Source of the DNA: Opitutales bacterium
GTDB taxonomy: Bacteria > Verrucomicrobiota > Verrucomicrobiia > Opitutales > Seribacteraceae
NCBI GenBank assembly: GCA_029254745.1
Contig: JAQWWZ010000018.1
Span: 29,397 to 93,396, forward strand
Reading direction: 5' to 3'
DNA: 64,000 nucleotides
Below, piece after piece: positions 47,163 through 56,358 of this stretch (positions within the stretch are counted from its first letter, which is position 1; the number at the start of each line of letters is the position of its first letter). Position numbers and translations under genes: made by a program. Under the pieces are notes generated by a model. That model searched no databases, was not told where the DNA came from, and saw only the letters and a list, made by a program, of their open reading frames with translations.

Positions 47163-48841
47163 AGCAAACGGGAAACCCGTCTGCATATAACAACCTCCTA
47201 TGGGGTGAAATGGTAGCAGATTTTTTTTATAAAAACAGGATTGAGCATGTTTTTTTCTCCCCTGGCTCTCGTTCCACTCCCCTAATTCTTGCCCTTGAAA
47301 GGAAAAAAGGCATTGAGTGCATTCCCATTCTTGATGAACGGACCGCATCATTCGCAGCGTTAGGCAGGAGTAAGCACAGCCAAAAACCTACCGCTTTACT
47401 TTGTACTTCTGGTTCAGCACCAACTCATTGGTTTCCTGCTGTGACTGAAGCACACTACTCCGGTATTCCTCTCTTCCTTTTGACCGCTGACCGTCCGCCT
47501 GAATTACAAAATTGCGGAGCGGGTCAAACCATTGACCAATGTAATCTTTTCGAAAAATTTGTCCGGGGATTTCATCAGTCCCCTTTGCCGGACCCGAGTA
47601 CTGAATCGATAAACAAACTGTCCACTCTCTTACAAACAGCTTACCAGCAGGCTTTGGGGGAGAACCCCGGGCCGGTACAAATAAATTTTCCCTTCCGCGA
47701 ACCATTATTCCCTGAAGGTTCCCCGACGGCTTGCTCAATCCCGGTATCTTCCTTTATTAAGTTACCAAAGCCAGTATTTAAAGATTCGATCGAATCAATT
47801 TCTGCCATCTCGAAAGGTTTTACAAAAGTACTCTTAATTGCAGGCGAATTCGCCCCTGCCCCTCCGATATTATCACTCCTCAGTAAATTCCCTGTTCCTA
47901 CAATTTGCGATGCCCTCAGCCCACTTCGAAACTGTTCAAGTGACACCACTATTCTGCGTTATGAACATCACCTGCGAAATTCATCCCTATCCGAGAAACT
48001 CAAGCCAGAACTGATCATTGTCTTGGGTCCATTGCCTACATCAAAAAAATTGCGATCCTGGGTAGATCAAACCTGTGCAAAGCGTATCATTATCGAACCC
48101 CGAGGAATAAAGGTGGACCCATTGACCTCTGAAAGCACAAGTTTTCAAACCGATTTCGGTACACTACAAAATCTAGAAGTTGGGAAACCAAATGCTGAAT
48201 GGGTACAATCATGGCTTGATGCTGAGCATTACATTGAAAACAAAATTCAAATACAGCTTGAAAGCGAAGACTCGATCCATGAAGCAAAATTAGCCCGCAC
48301 GCTCTCGTTAATTTTGCCCGATGATGCATTGCTACATGTAGCTAACAGTATGCCCATACGTGACCTTGAATGGTTTTGGAAAAAAGGGCCATCCACGCGT
48401 AAACTTTTTGGAAACCGGGGCGTCAATGGGATTGATGGCACCTTAGGTACAGCCCTCGGTCTTGCTCACCAATCTAAAAAACCTACTTTTTTACTCACAG
48501 GGGAATTAGCTTTTTTACACGACTCCAATGCTCTCTTGTTTTCAAATTATTTTTGTGGAAGCCTGACCGTAATACTGATTAATAATAATGGAGGAGCCAT
48601 ATTCCACCATCTCCCCATTTCCAAGCAGGACGAGTTTAAAAAGTGCTTTGTAACCCCTCAAAATTGTAATTTTGCTAAGTTATGCGATGCCCACGGAGTC
48701 GAACATTCCCTTGCTCAAACATGGGAGGAGATCATCCAAAGAATCAGCACTCCATTGGCTGATGGCATTCGGGTTATCGAAATTCCCGTTATCCCAGAAC
48801 ATTCAGTTCAACAAAGAAACAACGCCCTCAACATTCAATAG
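47159..48841 (+). CDS. menD: SEPHCHC synthase MenD
   Basis: A thiamine-diphosphate enzyme that joins isochorismate with 2-oxoglutarate-derived succinic semialdehyde, the first committed menaquinone step. The length of 560 residues is normal. The N-terminal motif VFFSPGSRSTPLILAL near residue 29, ADRPPELQNCGAGQTIDQ near 113 and GNRGVNGIDGTLGTALGLA near 418 are diagnostic, and the C-terminal ThDP domain has VILINNNGGAIFHHLP. It overlaps menF by 4 bp. Later menaquinone genes are not in the window. Confidence 0.94.
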   Translation: MKQTGNPSAYNNLLWGEMVADFFYKNRIEHVFFSPGSRSTPLILALERKKGIECIPILDERTASFAALGRSKHSQKPTALLCTSGSAPTHWFPAVTEAHYSGIPLFLLTADRPPELQNCGAGQTIDQCNLFEKFVRGFHQSPLPDPSTESINKLSTLLQTAYQQALGENPGPVQINFPFREPLFPEGSPTACSIPVSSFIKLPKPVFKDSIESISAISKGFTKVLLIAGEFAPAPPILSLLSKFPVPTICDALSPLRNCSSDTTILRYEHHLRNSSLSEKLKPELIIVLGPLPTSKKLRSWVDQTCAKRIIIEPRGIKVDPLTSESTSFQTDFGTLQNLEVGKPNAEWVQSWLDAEHYIENKIQIQLESEDSIHEAKLARTLSLILPDDALLHVANSMPIRDLEWFWKKGPSTRKLFGNRGVNGIDGTLGTALGLAHQSKKPTFLLTGELAFLHDSNALLFSNYFCGSLTVILINNNGGAIFHHLPISKQDEFKKCFVTPQNCNFAKLCDAHGVEHSLAQTWEEIIQRISTPLADGIRVIEIPVIPEHSVQQRNNALNIQ

Positions 48842-48844
48842 ACG

Positions 48845-49645
48845 ATGCCAGAACTAGCAGAAGTAGCTTTTGCCTGCTCCATTTGGAACTCTCATTTGAA
48901 TCAAAAAATTAAAAAGGTGGAAGTAAACAAAACTTCTCGAGTTTTTCGTAGTTGTGAGCCCGAGCTGGTTGAAGATGCATTGCCCCAGACAACCATTACA
49001 TCCTCAGCAACACACGGGAAGCAAATGTTATTCAAGTTTACCGGCGACAAATGGCTGGGTGTTCACCTGGGTATGACCGGGAGCATTTCCTTGGGAAAAG
49101 CAACCTACTCCGCTCAAAAGCATGATGCTCTTGTTCTTTACCAGAACTCAGCTGCCCTCATTTTCAAAGATCCTCGACAATTTGGTAAAGTGCGCTTGCA
49201 CATTGGTAAAACGGGTCCTCCTTGGTGGAATGATTTACCTGTATCAATGTTGGACAAAAAATTTGACCAACAAATAGTAAAAATGGCACTTAAAAGGCAT
49301 GCAAAACGCCCAATCAAGGCATTACTTTTGGATCAAAGATATTTTCAGGGTATGGGAAACTGGATGGCCGACGAAGTTCTATGGAGGGCGGGTATTCATC
49401 CCGCTTCGCCCTGTGGGGAAATAAAGGAAAAGGCTGCGACTCGTTTATTTAAACAAACCCTTTTTGTCGCCCGGGGTGCGATGAAATCAGTGGGTCAGAA
49501 TGGAGGAGACCCCCCCAAAGGTTGGCTTTTTCATACCCGATGGAAAGATGGTGGACTTTGCCCGAAGACAGGAAAAAAATTACGAAGAGAAAAAATTGGT
49601 GGGCGCACCAGTTGCTGGTCTCCACATATTCAGAAATTGATCTAG
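48845..49645 (+). CDS. mutM: Formamidopyrimidine-DNA glycosylase (Fpg/Nei family) with degenerate zinc finger
   Basis: A bifunctional glycosylase/lyase that removes oxidised purines such as 8-oxoguanine. The catalytic N-terminus Pro2-Glu3 (MPELAEV; most have MPELPEV) and the Lys in THGKQMLFKF are present, as is the helix-two-turn-helix DQRYFQGMGNWMADEVLWRAGIHP. The C-terminal zinc finger is altered: LCPKTGKKLRREKIGGRTSCWSPHIQ keeps only two of the four Cys (CxxT and CxxxH), so zinc binding may be lost or changed, as in zincless-finger relatives. It starts 3 bp after menD. Its TAG stop shares CTAG with the TAG of the convergent ribF. Confidence 0.82.
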   Translation: MPELAEVAFACSIWNSHLNQKIKKVEVNKTSRVFRSCEPELVEDALPQTTITSSATHGKQMLFKFTGDKWLGVHLGMTGSISLGKATYSAQKHDALVLYQNSAALIFKDPRQFGKVRLHIGKTGPPWWNDLPVSMLDKKFDQQIVKMALKRHAKRPIKALLLDQRYFQGMGNWMADEVLWRAGIHPASPCGEIKEKAATRLFKQTLFVARGAMKSVGQNGGDPPKGWLFHTRWKDGGLCPKTGKKLRREKIGGRTSCWSPHIQKLI

Positions 49646-50589
49646 TTGAGTGCTCTTACTTCTTCCGCAACTCGTTTATCTTTCGCAATTTGTTCCTTTA
49701 ACTGCTCCAAAGATTCAAACTTTTTTTCGGGGCGAATAAATGCCAAAAGCTTCATACAAATCTCAATCCCAGACCTCCACTTGGCTGGGTCCAATTGGTC
49801 CAAGGCATGGACCTCAAGTTTGGGGGTCAATGCTTTCGACTCCAAGGTTGGCCGTAATCCATAATTGGCGACAGCAAACAAAACTTGTTCTCCAGATTTC
49901 ACTATACCTGCGTACACCCCATAAGCGGGTTTAGCCTGAGGGTTCCAATCTACATTCAAGGTTGGAAAACCGATGGTTCGCCCCAATGCTTTGCCTGATT
50001 TCACAACTCCCGTAATTTCATAGGGATGGCCAAGCATTTGGTTCACCTCCTCAATATTTCCATCCATTAGAGCCAACCTTATCCTCGAACTACTCACCGG
50101 ATGCTCTCCTAGAATCTTGGACTCGATAATACGAACAGCTATCCCCCTGCGCTTTCCCTCTTCGAGTAAAAATTGACTATCCCCCACCCTTTTTTTCCCA
50201 AACCGAAAATTCTGCCCTACACAAATCCCAGCTAGCGAAGGGATACCATCGAGCAGAAAAGGGATAAAATCTTTTGCTTCTGTATTCGAAAGCTTTGCGT
50301 CAAAACTTCTGATAATTACAGCTTTCATTCCCCGGCGGAGTAAAGTGGCAGCCTTGTATTCTGCATCCATTAACAAAGGAGGTTCTTTTCCAGGTCTTAT
50401 AAATGATCCCGGGTGCTCAGGAAAAGTGAAGGCTACAGGACTGGCATTTTGTCGGACCGCTTCTTCAACCGTTTGTTGCAATACCACTTGGTGTCCGAGG
50501 TGCACACCATCAAACATCCCAATCGATAAAATGACTGGGGTTTCCTTCTGGGTTTCCCCAAATTCTTTGATGGTGGAGAAAACCTCCAT
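49642..50589 (-). CDS. ribF: Bifunctional riboflavin kinase/FAD synthetase
   Basis: Phosphorylates riboflavin to FMN and adenylylates FMN to FAD. The 315-residue protein has the N-terminal nucleotidyltransferase (SIGMFDGVHLGHQVVLQQ near residue 21; SSSRIRLALMDGNIEEVNQMLG near 170) and the C-terminal kinase domain (GKALGRTIGFPTLNVDW near 200; YGVYAGIVKSG). It is the last gene of a minus-strand nrnA-truB-ribF run, a common arrangement in which truB precedes ribF. It overlaps the end of mutM by 4 bp on the opposite strand. Confidence 0.94.
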   Translation of the reverse strand: MEVFSTIKEFGETQKETPVILSIGMFDGVHLGHQVVLQQTVEEAVRQNASPVAFTFPEHPGSFIRPGKEPPLLMDAEYKAATLLRRGMKAVIIRSFDAKLSNTEAKDFIPFLLDGIPSLAGICVGQNFRFGKKRVGDSQFLLEEGKRRGIAVRIIESKILGEHPVSSSRIRLALMDGNIEEVNQMLGHPYEITGVVKSGKALGRTIGFPTLNVDWNPQAKPAYGVYAGIVKSGEQVLFAVANYGLRPTLESKALTPKLEVHALDQLDPAKWRSGIEICMKLLAFIRPEKKFESLEQLKEQIAKDKRVAEEVRALN

Positions 50590-50595
50590 TATAAA

Positions 50596-51327
50596 TCAGA
50601 GAACATGGGAGGGAACTGCTTCACGGATGGGAATCAACCGCTTTTGGATATCGCTCAAGTTCATCTCTTCTATCTCATCCAGTGGTTTTGCCCCCTCAAT
50701 GGAAAACTGATCAATCTGTGTACGCCGTAAAGAACTCATGTGAGCACCACAGTTAATCTTCTGACCGAGATCATGCAAAACGGTGCGCACATAAGTACCT
50801 TTGCTACAAGCCATAAAAAAGCCCCCTGTGGGAGAATCCCAGTGAGTAAGCTTTAATTCATTAATACGAATAAATCTTGGCTCGCGTTCCACCGTTTTGC
50901 CTTTACGTGCCATCTTGTAAAGTGGCACACCATTGATTTTTTTCGCTGAGAACATAGGCGGTGTTTGATACTGGTCGCCCATAAAACCTTCCATTTCTTT
51001 CTCGATAAGCTCAGCAGTCAAATTGGCAGGAAGGGAAGATTCGTTCACCACTTCACCATCTGCATCCTGACTGTCAGTCTCAATGCCAAGAATAAATTCA
51101 CCTTCATAACTTTTATCCAAGCTTATCAAAAATTGAGATACTTTTGTAGCCTTCCCAATCAGCATAATCATCAAACCAGTTGCCAGAGGATCCAATGTTC
51201 CCGCATGCCCGATTTTCTTCATCTTTAATTTCCGTCGCAGTCGATCGACAATATCATGGGAGGTAATCCCGGATGGTTTGTCGACGAGAAGAATGCCCTC
51301 AAATGCGGGTTCTTGTATATTAGCCAT
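50596..51327 (-). CDS. truB: tRNA pseudouridine-55 synthase
   Basis: Makes pseudouridine 55 in the T-loop of tRNAs. The 243-residue protein has [20 protein letters not shown] at residues 13-32 and the catalytic Asp motif [14 protein letters not shown] near 40. Further blocks are [22 protein letters not shown] near 120 and [15 protein letters not shown] near 180. It lacks the longer C-terminal PUA-like extension of some homologues. The start lies 2 bp after nrnA and the stop 6 bp before ribF. Confidence 0.94.
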   Translation of the reverse strand: MANIQEPAFEGILLVDKPSGITSHDIVDRLRRKLKMKKIGHAGTLDPLATGLMIMLIGKATKVSQFLISLDKSYEGEFILGIETDSQDADGEVVNESSLPANLTAELIEKEMEGFMGDQYQTPPMFSAKKINGVPLYKMARKGKTVEREPRFIRINELKLTHWDSPTGGFFMACSKGTYVRTVLHDLGQKINCGAHMSSLRRTQIDQFSIEGAKPLDEIEEMNLSDIQKRLIPIREAVPSHVL

Positions 51328-51329
51328 TT

Positions 51330-52334
51330 TTAAAATCCCTTTCCGTTTACAACTTCAAGGTGAACACCGACGGCATTCACCAATTTTGGATAAAAATCAT
51401 CAAATGCAGAGTCTACATTAAAGCCTGCGGCACAAGCGTGCCCGCCCCCGTTAAATTCTTTAGCCAACAAGTCGACCCTGAATTTTTTATCTTTGGCCCG
51501 AAAACTGCCTTTTAATTTACCATTTCTATTTTCCACCAACACTCCAATCTCAACTCCCTCCAAGGAACGGGCATAATCTACAAAGTCCTCTGCATCCTCC
51601 GGCTTGGTTCCGGTTTCCTGGTAGAATTCTTCATGAATACACCCGATACATACTCGGTCCTGAAACTCCATCCGGAAACTCGCAAGAAAGCGCTGCAACA
51701 ATTGGATACGACCGGGTTTTTCTCTTTCGTACAGTTCATGAGAAACTGTAGAAGGGTTGCATCCTGCCTCACATAGCAATCGGCAAACTTCAAAAACCGA
51801 TGCATTGGTACCCGCGTAACAAAACTGACCAGTATCCGTACATATTCCAAGGTATAACGCTTCGGCGGTTGTCTTATCAACTTTGTAACCACAATCAAAA
51901 AAGAATTTAGCCAATATTTCACCTGTTGCAGAGGCATCGGATAGTACAAAGTTGTGTTCCGCAAACTTGGTATTGGAAACATGATGATCTATATTCAAGA
52001 AAACTTTAGGAAAACGATCTTTTAACTGCTCTCCAACCCTGGCATGGTCAGCGCAATCAACTGTTATAATAATGGCATCAGGATCATCAATGTCCCCGGG
52101 ACAAAGCAGTTCAGTATCACCCAGGAATTTTTTTAAAGTACGAGGAGAGGGATCAGCGTTCACTGCACGAGCATTTATACCAAGGCTTTGGAGGACCCGG
52201 GTCAGTGCTACCTGAGAACCAATACAATCACCGTCTGGTCTGCGGTGACCGAGCACGAAAACAGTTTCGCCTTTTAACTGGTCAAGCGTTTGAGAAAAAG
52301 TTGCGGATTCCGAAAGAAAGGAAGTCATTACCAT
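51330..52334 (-). CDS. nrnA: DHH-family oligoribonuclease/pAp phosphatase (NrnA type)
   Basis: A phosphoesterase that degrades short RNA oligonucleotides and/or 3'-phosphoadenosine-5'-phosphate. The 334-residue protein has the DHH metal motifs ([18 protein letters not shown] near residue 29, [10 protein letters not shown] near 90, [12 protein letters not shown] near 113) and the C-terminal DHHA1 motif [13 protein letters not shown]. In many genomes it lies between rbfA and truB; here truB follows but infB and rbfA do not precede it. The start may be the track TTG/ATG at 52334 or ATG 52328. Confidence 0.9.
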   Translation of the reverse strand: MVMTSFLSESATFSQTLDQLKGETVFVLGHRRPDGDCIGSQVALTRVLQSLGINARAVNADPSPRTLKKFLGDTELLCPGDIDDPDAIIITVDCADHARVGEQLKDRFPKVFLNIDHHVSNTKFAEHNFVLSDASATGEILAKFFFDCGYKVDKTTAEALYLGICTDTGQFCYAGTNASVFEVCRLLCEAGCNPSTVSHELYEREKPGRIQLLQRFLASFRMEFQDRVCIGCIHEEFYQETGTKPEDAEDFVDYARSLEGVEIGVLVENRNGKLKGSFRAKDKKFRVDLLAKEFNGGGHACAAGFNVDSAFDDFYPKLVNAVGVHLEVVNGKGF

Positions 52335-52395
52335 AAATTTAAAATTAACTAACCTTTATAACAGAACGAGCAGAAAGGGAAAGCATGTAAAGACC

Positions 52396-54894
52396 CTAAA
52401 CAGGCTCAAGGAAACCTTCCTTATCCACCCCTTTTACCTCCTCTAGGATTTCCTCACAAAATACACCTTTTAAAAGAAAGCCCTCTTGAGTATTCTTATA
52501 TGAGCAACCAACCAGCATACGTCCGAAAGTCTTCAATTTCGATCCAGACTGTTCAATATCAGGTGACTCCACGCCATTGATAAATGGGGCCGGTCCATTG
52601 ATTGCAATTAATCCATTACTATGGGTGGCTAAACCACACGTCGTAGTGGCGGGTGGGTGCTCGATGTGCTCCAGGTTTTTTCCCATTATAATGCCTTCAT
52701 TATCATACCGTATGATACGGTTATCCAAAAGGGGAACCCAAGGGAACCATTGCTCAACCCAAGGTCCTTTACCTTTACCAACCAACAAGCTCGGACGATC
52801 CCACAAGTTCATTTCCTTGAGCCGGCACCAATTTACATAAATTATAGACGCAAGTTCAAGATCCCCATTTAAAAGCCTGTTCACTTGATTCACCCAGTTT
52901 TGGAGATGGACCGGTACATTTCTGCTTCCATCTTCAAGAAACTTCAAAAATTTCCCTTTGGTTATATATTCCCCTGGTATCGACTCGCAAAAAAGAGAAT
53001 CTTTGGAGCCATATATTTTTTTCTTTATCAATAAAAGGGCTGCATGCCTTGACTGTATACGCTCTCGAAAAGACAGCCTGCCAAGTTCCATAACTTCCGA
53101 TCTTACCCTTTCAACAGAAACTACAGAGGAATCCAAAGGTTCCCCTACTGACACCGTTATCTTGTAGGGAAAAGATAAAGGCCTTTTAGTGAAAAATTTT
53201 CCTCGCTCGGGACTAAAAACTGAGCCCCAGACCTTATCGATATGAACCGGAATAATGGGCACCCCTGCCTGCTGGGCAAGCAACATGGATCCGCGCATAA
53301 AGGGAAGCATTACCCCAAGCCTTGAAATGCCCCCTTCCGCAAATACACAAAGTGGTTTCCCTCGTTTTAGCTGCGTAACTGATTCCCTGATACTCTTCAA
53401 TGACCTTTCGGGCGAAATAGTAAGGGTCTTGGTAAGCTTAAAAACCGCTCTCATCATTCTGGATTGAGCAAGGCCGGAGTAAGCAAGGTACCGAATTTTT
53501 CGAGGAAAAGCTGCCCCAATAAAAACGGGGTCCGCATAGGATAAATGATTACTTACCAATAAACAGCCTCCCTTATCTGGGAAGTTCATCATCCCCGAAA
53601 ACTTTATACGGTAAAAGACCCGTAAAAAAACATGAAACCAAGCACGAAAAAAGTCCTCAAGTAAATACCACAAAGTGAAGCAACCGATCAATGTAGCAGG
53701 TACCAAGATAACCAGCAGCTCCTGCTTGGAACTTACCCTTTGAGAATGAGACAAAAAGGCATGCAATAAAACCATACCAATGCTAAAGAGTTGGGTCAGC
53801 AAGTTGGACGCAGATAATACCCGGCCCCGCTCGTCCTCATTAGCCTGATCTTGAAAGTGGCCGTTTAGAGGAACAAAAAATAAAGCTCCAAAAAAACCGA
53901 GACCGAAACAACAGAAATCAAATCTCACCCCCAAAGGCTCTGCAAAATAAAGACCCATAAATATCAGGGGCATACCCATGGCTCCAATTGCACTTAGTCC
54001 AAGCTCAATCCTACCGTGGTTTAAATAAGCAACAAATAAACTCCCGGACATGATACCAATTCCTAGCAATAAAAACCAATACCCATACAATGAGCCCATC
54101 CCGGTATCTCCCATAATCACTTCACCGGAAAGCTTGACTAATACTAAGTAGAAAAATCCTCCCACTCCCCAAAACCAGGCATCACCCAATGCTGGATAGC
54201 GGAGTTTGCGGGATTTTAAAAGATAAAATAAATCATGCACGTGGCTGGCGAGTACCCGGGGGTGAAAAGGTTTGGTACAGGCTGCGGGTGTCTCGGGGAT
54301 TGGCCATGAAAGTAACCATGAGATGAGCGCCAAAAATGAAACAAAGGAGCAAACTAAAACGGCCGCATCCCACCCCCCTTCTTCTTTCACCAAAAGATCA
54401 AATATTAAAGCCCCGGCAAAGGCTCCCCCAAGAATACCCACCATCGCAAGCATCTCCATAAAGCCAACCGCTTTGCCCAAACTGTTGCTTCCAACCAGTT
54501 CTTTCAAAATTCCCTTCTTGGCAGGAGAAAAGAAAGCCGATTGTACAGAAAGCAAAAAAAATCCTGCCATAGACAGCTCCAAGCTTTTAGAAACAAAAGC
54601 GTAGCCAAGGACAGCTAACCCTAGCAATTGTCCAAGAAGTGCATACCTGATCACCTTTTTCTTGGAAAACCGGTCGGTTATCCAACCCGCAAAGGGAGCA
54701 AAGAGCACGAAGGGCAATATAAGCAGAATGGAAACCTGTTGGTTGACTGTGTCCATTGATGCTTTCCCGAACTGGACGGCTGCCAACACCGGTAGCATTG
54801 CTTTCATTGCATTGTCATTGAAAGCACCAATTGTTTGTGACACCAAAAGTGGCCAAATCACTCCAAACGACTTTTTACTTTTCTCTTGGTTCAC
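52396..54894 (-). CDS. MFS transporter-PlsC acyltransferase fusion (LplT/Aas-like)
   Basis: A protein of 832 residues. The N-terminal half is an LplT-like major-facilitator domain of about 12 helices (SQTIGAFNDNAMKAMLPVLA, PFAGWITDRFSKKKVIRYALLG). It is fused to a PlsC-type acyltransferase with the HX4D motif NHLSYADPVF (about 455), FAEGGISRLG (where the usual motif is FPEGTRS) and PIIPVHIDKVWG. In related fusions an acyl-ACP synthetase (AMP-binding) domain follows. Here the last 200 residues retain at most a weak echo (GLIAINGPAPFINGVE) and no AMP-binding P-loop, so ligase activity is unlikely. Predicted role: lysophospholipid uptake and re-acylation in the inner membrane. A separate transcript is likely, 61 bp upstream of nrnA. 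Confidence 0.8.
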   Translation of the reverse strand: MNQEKSKKSFGVIWPLLVSQTIGAFNDNAMKAMLPVLAAVQFGKASMDTVNQQVSILLILPFVLFAPFAGWITDRFSKKKVIRYALLGQLLGLAVLGYAFVSKSLELSMAGFFLLSVQSAFFSPAKKGILKELVGSNSLGKAVGFMEMLAMVGILGGAFAGALIFDLLVKEEGGWDAAVLVCSFVSFLALISWLLSWPIPETPAACTKPFHPRVLASHVHDLFYLLKSRKLRYPALGDAWFWGVGGFFYLVLVKLSGEVIMGDTGMGSLYGYWFLLLGIGIMSGSLFVAYLNHGRIELGLSAIGAMGMPLIFMGLYFAEPLGVRFDFCCFGLGFFGALFFVPLNGHFQDQANEDERGRVLSASNLLTQLFSIGMVLLHAFLSHSQRVSSKQELLVILVPATLIGCFTLWYLLEDFFRAWFHVFLRVFYRIKFSGMMNFPDKGGCLLVSNHLSYADPVFIGAAFPRKIRYLAYSGLAQSRMMRAVFKLTKTLTISPERSLKSIRESVTQLKRGKPLCVFAEGGISRLGVMLPFMRGSMLLAQQAGVPIIPVHIDKVWGSVFSPERGKFFTKRPLSFPYKITVSVGEPLDSSVVSVERVRSEVMELGRLSFRERIQSRHAALLLIKKKIYGSKDSLFCESIPGEYITKGKFLKFLEDGSRNVPVHLQNWVNQVNRLLNGDLELASIIYVNWCRLKEMNLWDRPSLLVGKGKGPWVEQWFPWVPLLDNRIIRYDNEGIIMGKNLEHIEHPPATTTCGLATHSNGLIAINGPAPFINGVESPDIEQSGSKLKTFGRMLVGCSYKNTQEGFLLKGVFCEEILEEVKGVDKEGFLEPV

Positions 54895-55253
54895 CTGCAG
54901 GATATAATCTCTTCACACATAACATTTCACACCCACTTTTATAATTGCCAAGGGAAATCGACAGGGGTTACTCGAACCCGCGTTCATGGTTTTGCATCCT
55001 CTTGAGATTCCTATCGGTACCAAACGCAACAAGCTCCACCGCCTTTAGATATGTTATGGATAGGGGTAAATAACTGCGAACAAGAAGCACAGTCATTACA
55101 CTCACATTACAGTGACATCACTGGTAGTAACCTACGACTCAACTGCAAAAAAGTCGCACAAGTAATGTAAAAAAGTGTCAGTGAGCTCAAGACATAAGTC
55201 TTATCCCCGAAATTTAGAATGCTCCCAGAAAGAGAGGAATGGCTGGTCTTTTT
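54895..55253. other. 359-bp intergenic region, no gene recognised
   Basis: No ORF of credible composition runs through it. It contains a 5-bp G/C hairpin (GGGTT with AACCC around 54965-54979), a direct repeat CATTACA...CATTACA near 55093-55111 and a partly complementary GTAATGTAA near 55161. These could fold together, and a small RNA is possible. It should also hold the promoter of the minus-strand MFS-acyltransferase gene; I cannot assign promoter elements with confidence. Confidence 0.4.
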
Positions 55254-55538
55254 TCAGCTTAGCTTATCAATAGCACGGGCGAGTTCGAAGTCCCGAGCGG
55301 TAACTTTCCCACCAGCATCATGGGTTGCCGTGGAAATCTTCACCTGGTTGTAAGAATTATAAATCTCGGGGTGATGATCTCTCTGCTCGATCTCAAAAGA
55401 TAGTTTTATAAGAAATGACATGGCTTCACGGAAATCAGTAAAGGCTATGCTTTTATGAAGTTTATCATCTGCCCAACTCCAAGTGGGTAAATCCTTAATT
55501 TGAGATTGAATTTCGTTTTCTTCCATGGGTTTAATCAT
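55254..55538 (-). CDS. phhB: 4a-hydroxytetrahydrobiopterin dehydratase
   Basis: A pterin-4a-carbinolamine dehydratase that recycles the pterin cofactor of aromatic amino-acid hydroxylases. The 94-residue protein has the family core: LHKSIAFTDFREAMSFLIKLSF, then RDHHPEIYNSYNQVKISTATHDAGG, with the HHPE motif, and ARDFELARAID. No phenylalanine hydroxylase is in the window. ATG 55538 or the ATG four codons later (55526) may be used. Confidence 0.93.
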   Translation of the reverse strand: MIKPMEENEIQSQIKDLPTWSWADDKLHKSIAFTDFREAMSFLIKLSFEIEQRDHHPEIYNSYNQVKISTATHDAGGKVTARDFELARAIDKLS

Positions 55539-55606
55539 GATTGGTTTCCTATTCTATGCTTTCCTCGTTGTCAATTTAGCCAGAAATGGTTGGTATGTGA
55601 TTTTCA

Positions 55607-56347
55607 ATGAACCCATTCACATCGGAAGAAAGTCAAAAGCTCCCTCATCATGTTGCCATCATCATGGATGGCAACGGTCGCTGGGCACAGTCACGGGGGA
55701 AACCCAGACTTTTTGGTCACCGTAATGGGGTAGAAAATGTCCGAAGTGTTGTAAATACTGCCCGTGAGCTCGGCATTCCTTACATTACTCTTTATGCCTT
55801 CAGTCAAGAAAACCAAAGTCGTCCTGTAGCTGAAAAATCAGGTTTAATGAAATTACTTGAAGAATTTCTTAAACTCGAACTTAGGTCTATGATGAAAGAT
55901 GGAATTCGATTACGAGCGATTGGTGACTTGGCAGGCCTACCTCCTTTTGCGCGAAAAGCAGTCGAAGAAACGATTGAACAGACCAAAGAAAATAAAGACT
56001 GGAATCTTACCCTGGCCCTTAATTACGGAAGCCGTCAGGAAGTAGTTGCTGCGGTAAAATCAATCCTCGAAAGCAATGATATTGATCCTAAATCAATGGA
56101 TTGGCAGAACTTCTCTGAACACCTCCAGACCAAGGATCTGCCAGACCCTGACTTGGTGATTCGAACATCTGGAGAATTTCGTTTAAGCAATTTCTTACTT
56201 TTACAGGCTGCCTATGCAGAAATTTTTGTCTCTCCTTTACACTGGCCAGAATTTGATCGTGGTGCGTTCATTGGATCATTAAAGGATTATATTCATCGGG
56301 AACGAAGATTTGGCAAGACTCGTGAACAAATCGTCTCCCTCACCTAA
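55607..56347 (+). CDS. uppS: Undecaprenyl diphosphate synthase
   Basis: A cis-prenyltransferase that extends farnesyl diphosphate to the C55 carrier lipid for peptidoglycan. The 246-residue protein has HHVAIIMDGNGRWAQSRGKPRLFGH near residue 14 with the catalytic Asp, TLYAFSQENQSRP near 62 and DPDLVIRTSGEFRLSNFLLLQAAYAE near 183. In the last block the usual GE.R.SNFL.WQ motif has Leu in place of Trp. It begins the uppS-cdsA-dxr-rseP-ispG run, a classical envelope/isoprenoid cluster. Confidence 0.95.
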   Translation: MNPFTSEESQKLPHHVAIIMDGNGRWAQSRGKPRLFGHRNGVENVRSVVNTARELGIPYITLYAFSQENQSRPVAEKSGLMKLLEEFLKLELRSMMKDGIRLRAIGDLAGLPPFARKAVEETIEQTKENKDWNLTLALNYGSRQEVVAAVKSILESNDIDPKSMDWQNFSEHLQTKDLPDPDLVIRTSGEFRLSNFLLLQAAYAEIFVSPLHWPEFDRGAFIGSLKDYIHRERRFGKTREQIVSLT

Positions 56348-56358
56348 TCATTCACATT

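Noticed and set aside
54949-55253. Possible tmRNA (ssrA) because of the TCGACAGGGG string
   Set aside because: No T-arm or CCA-type acceptor end appears before phhB and no tag reading frame ending in ALAA is visible.
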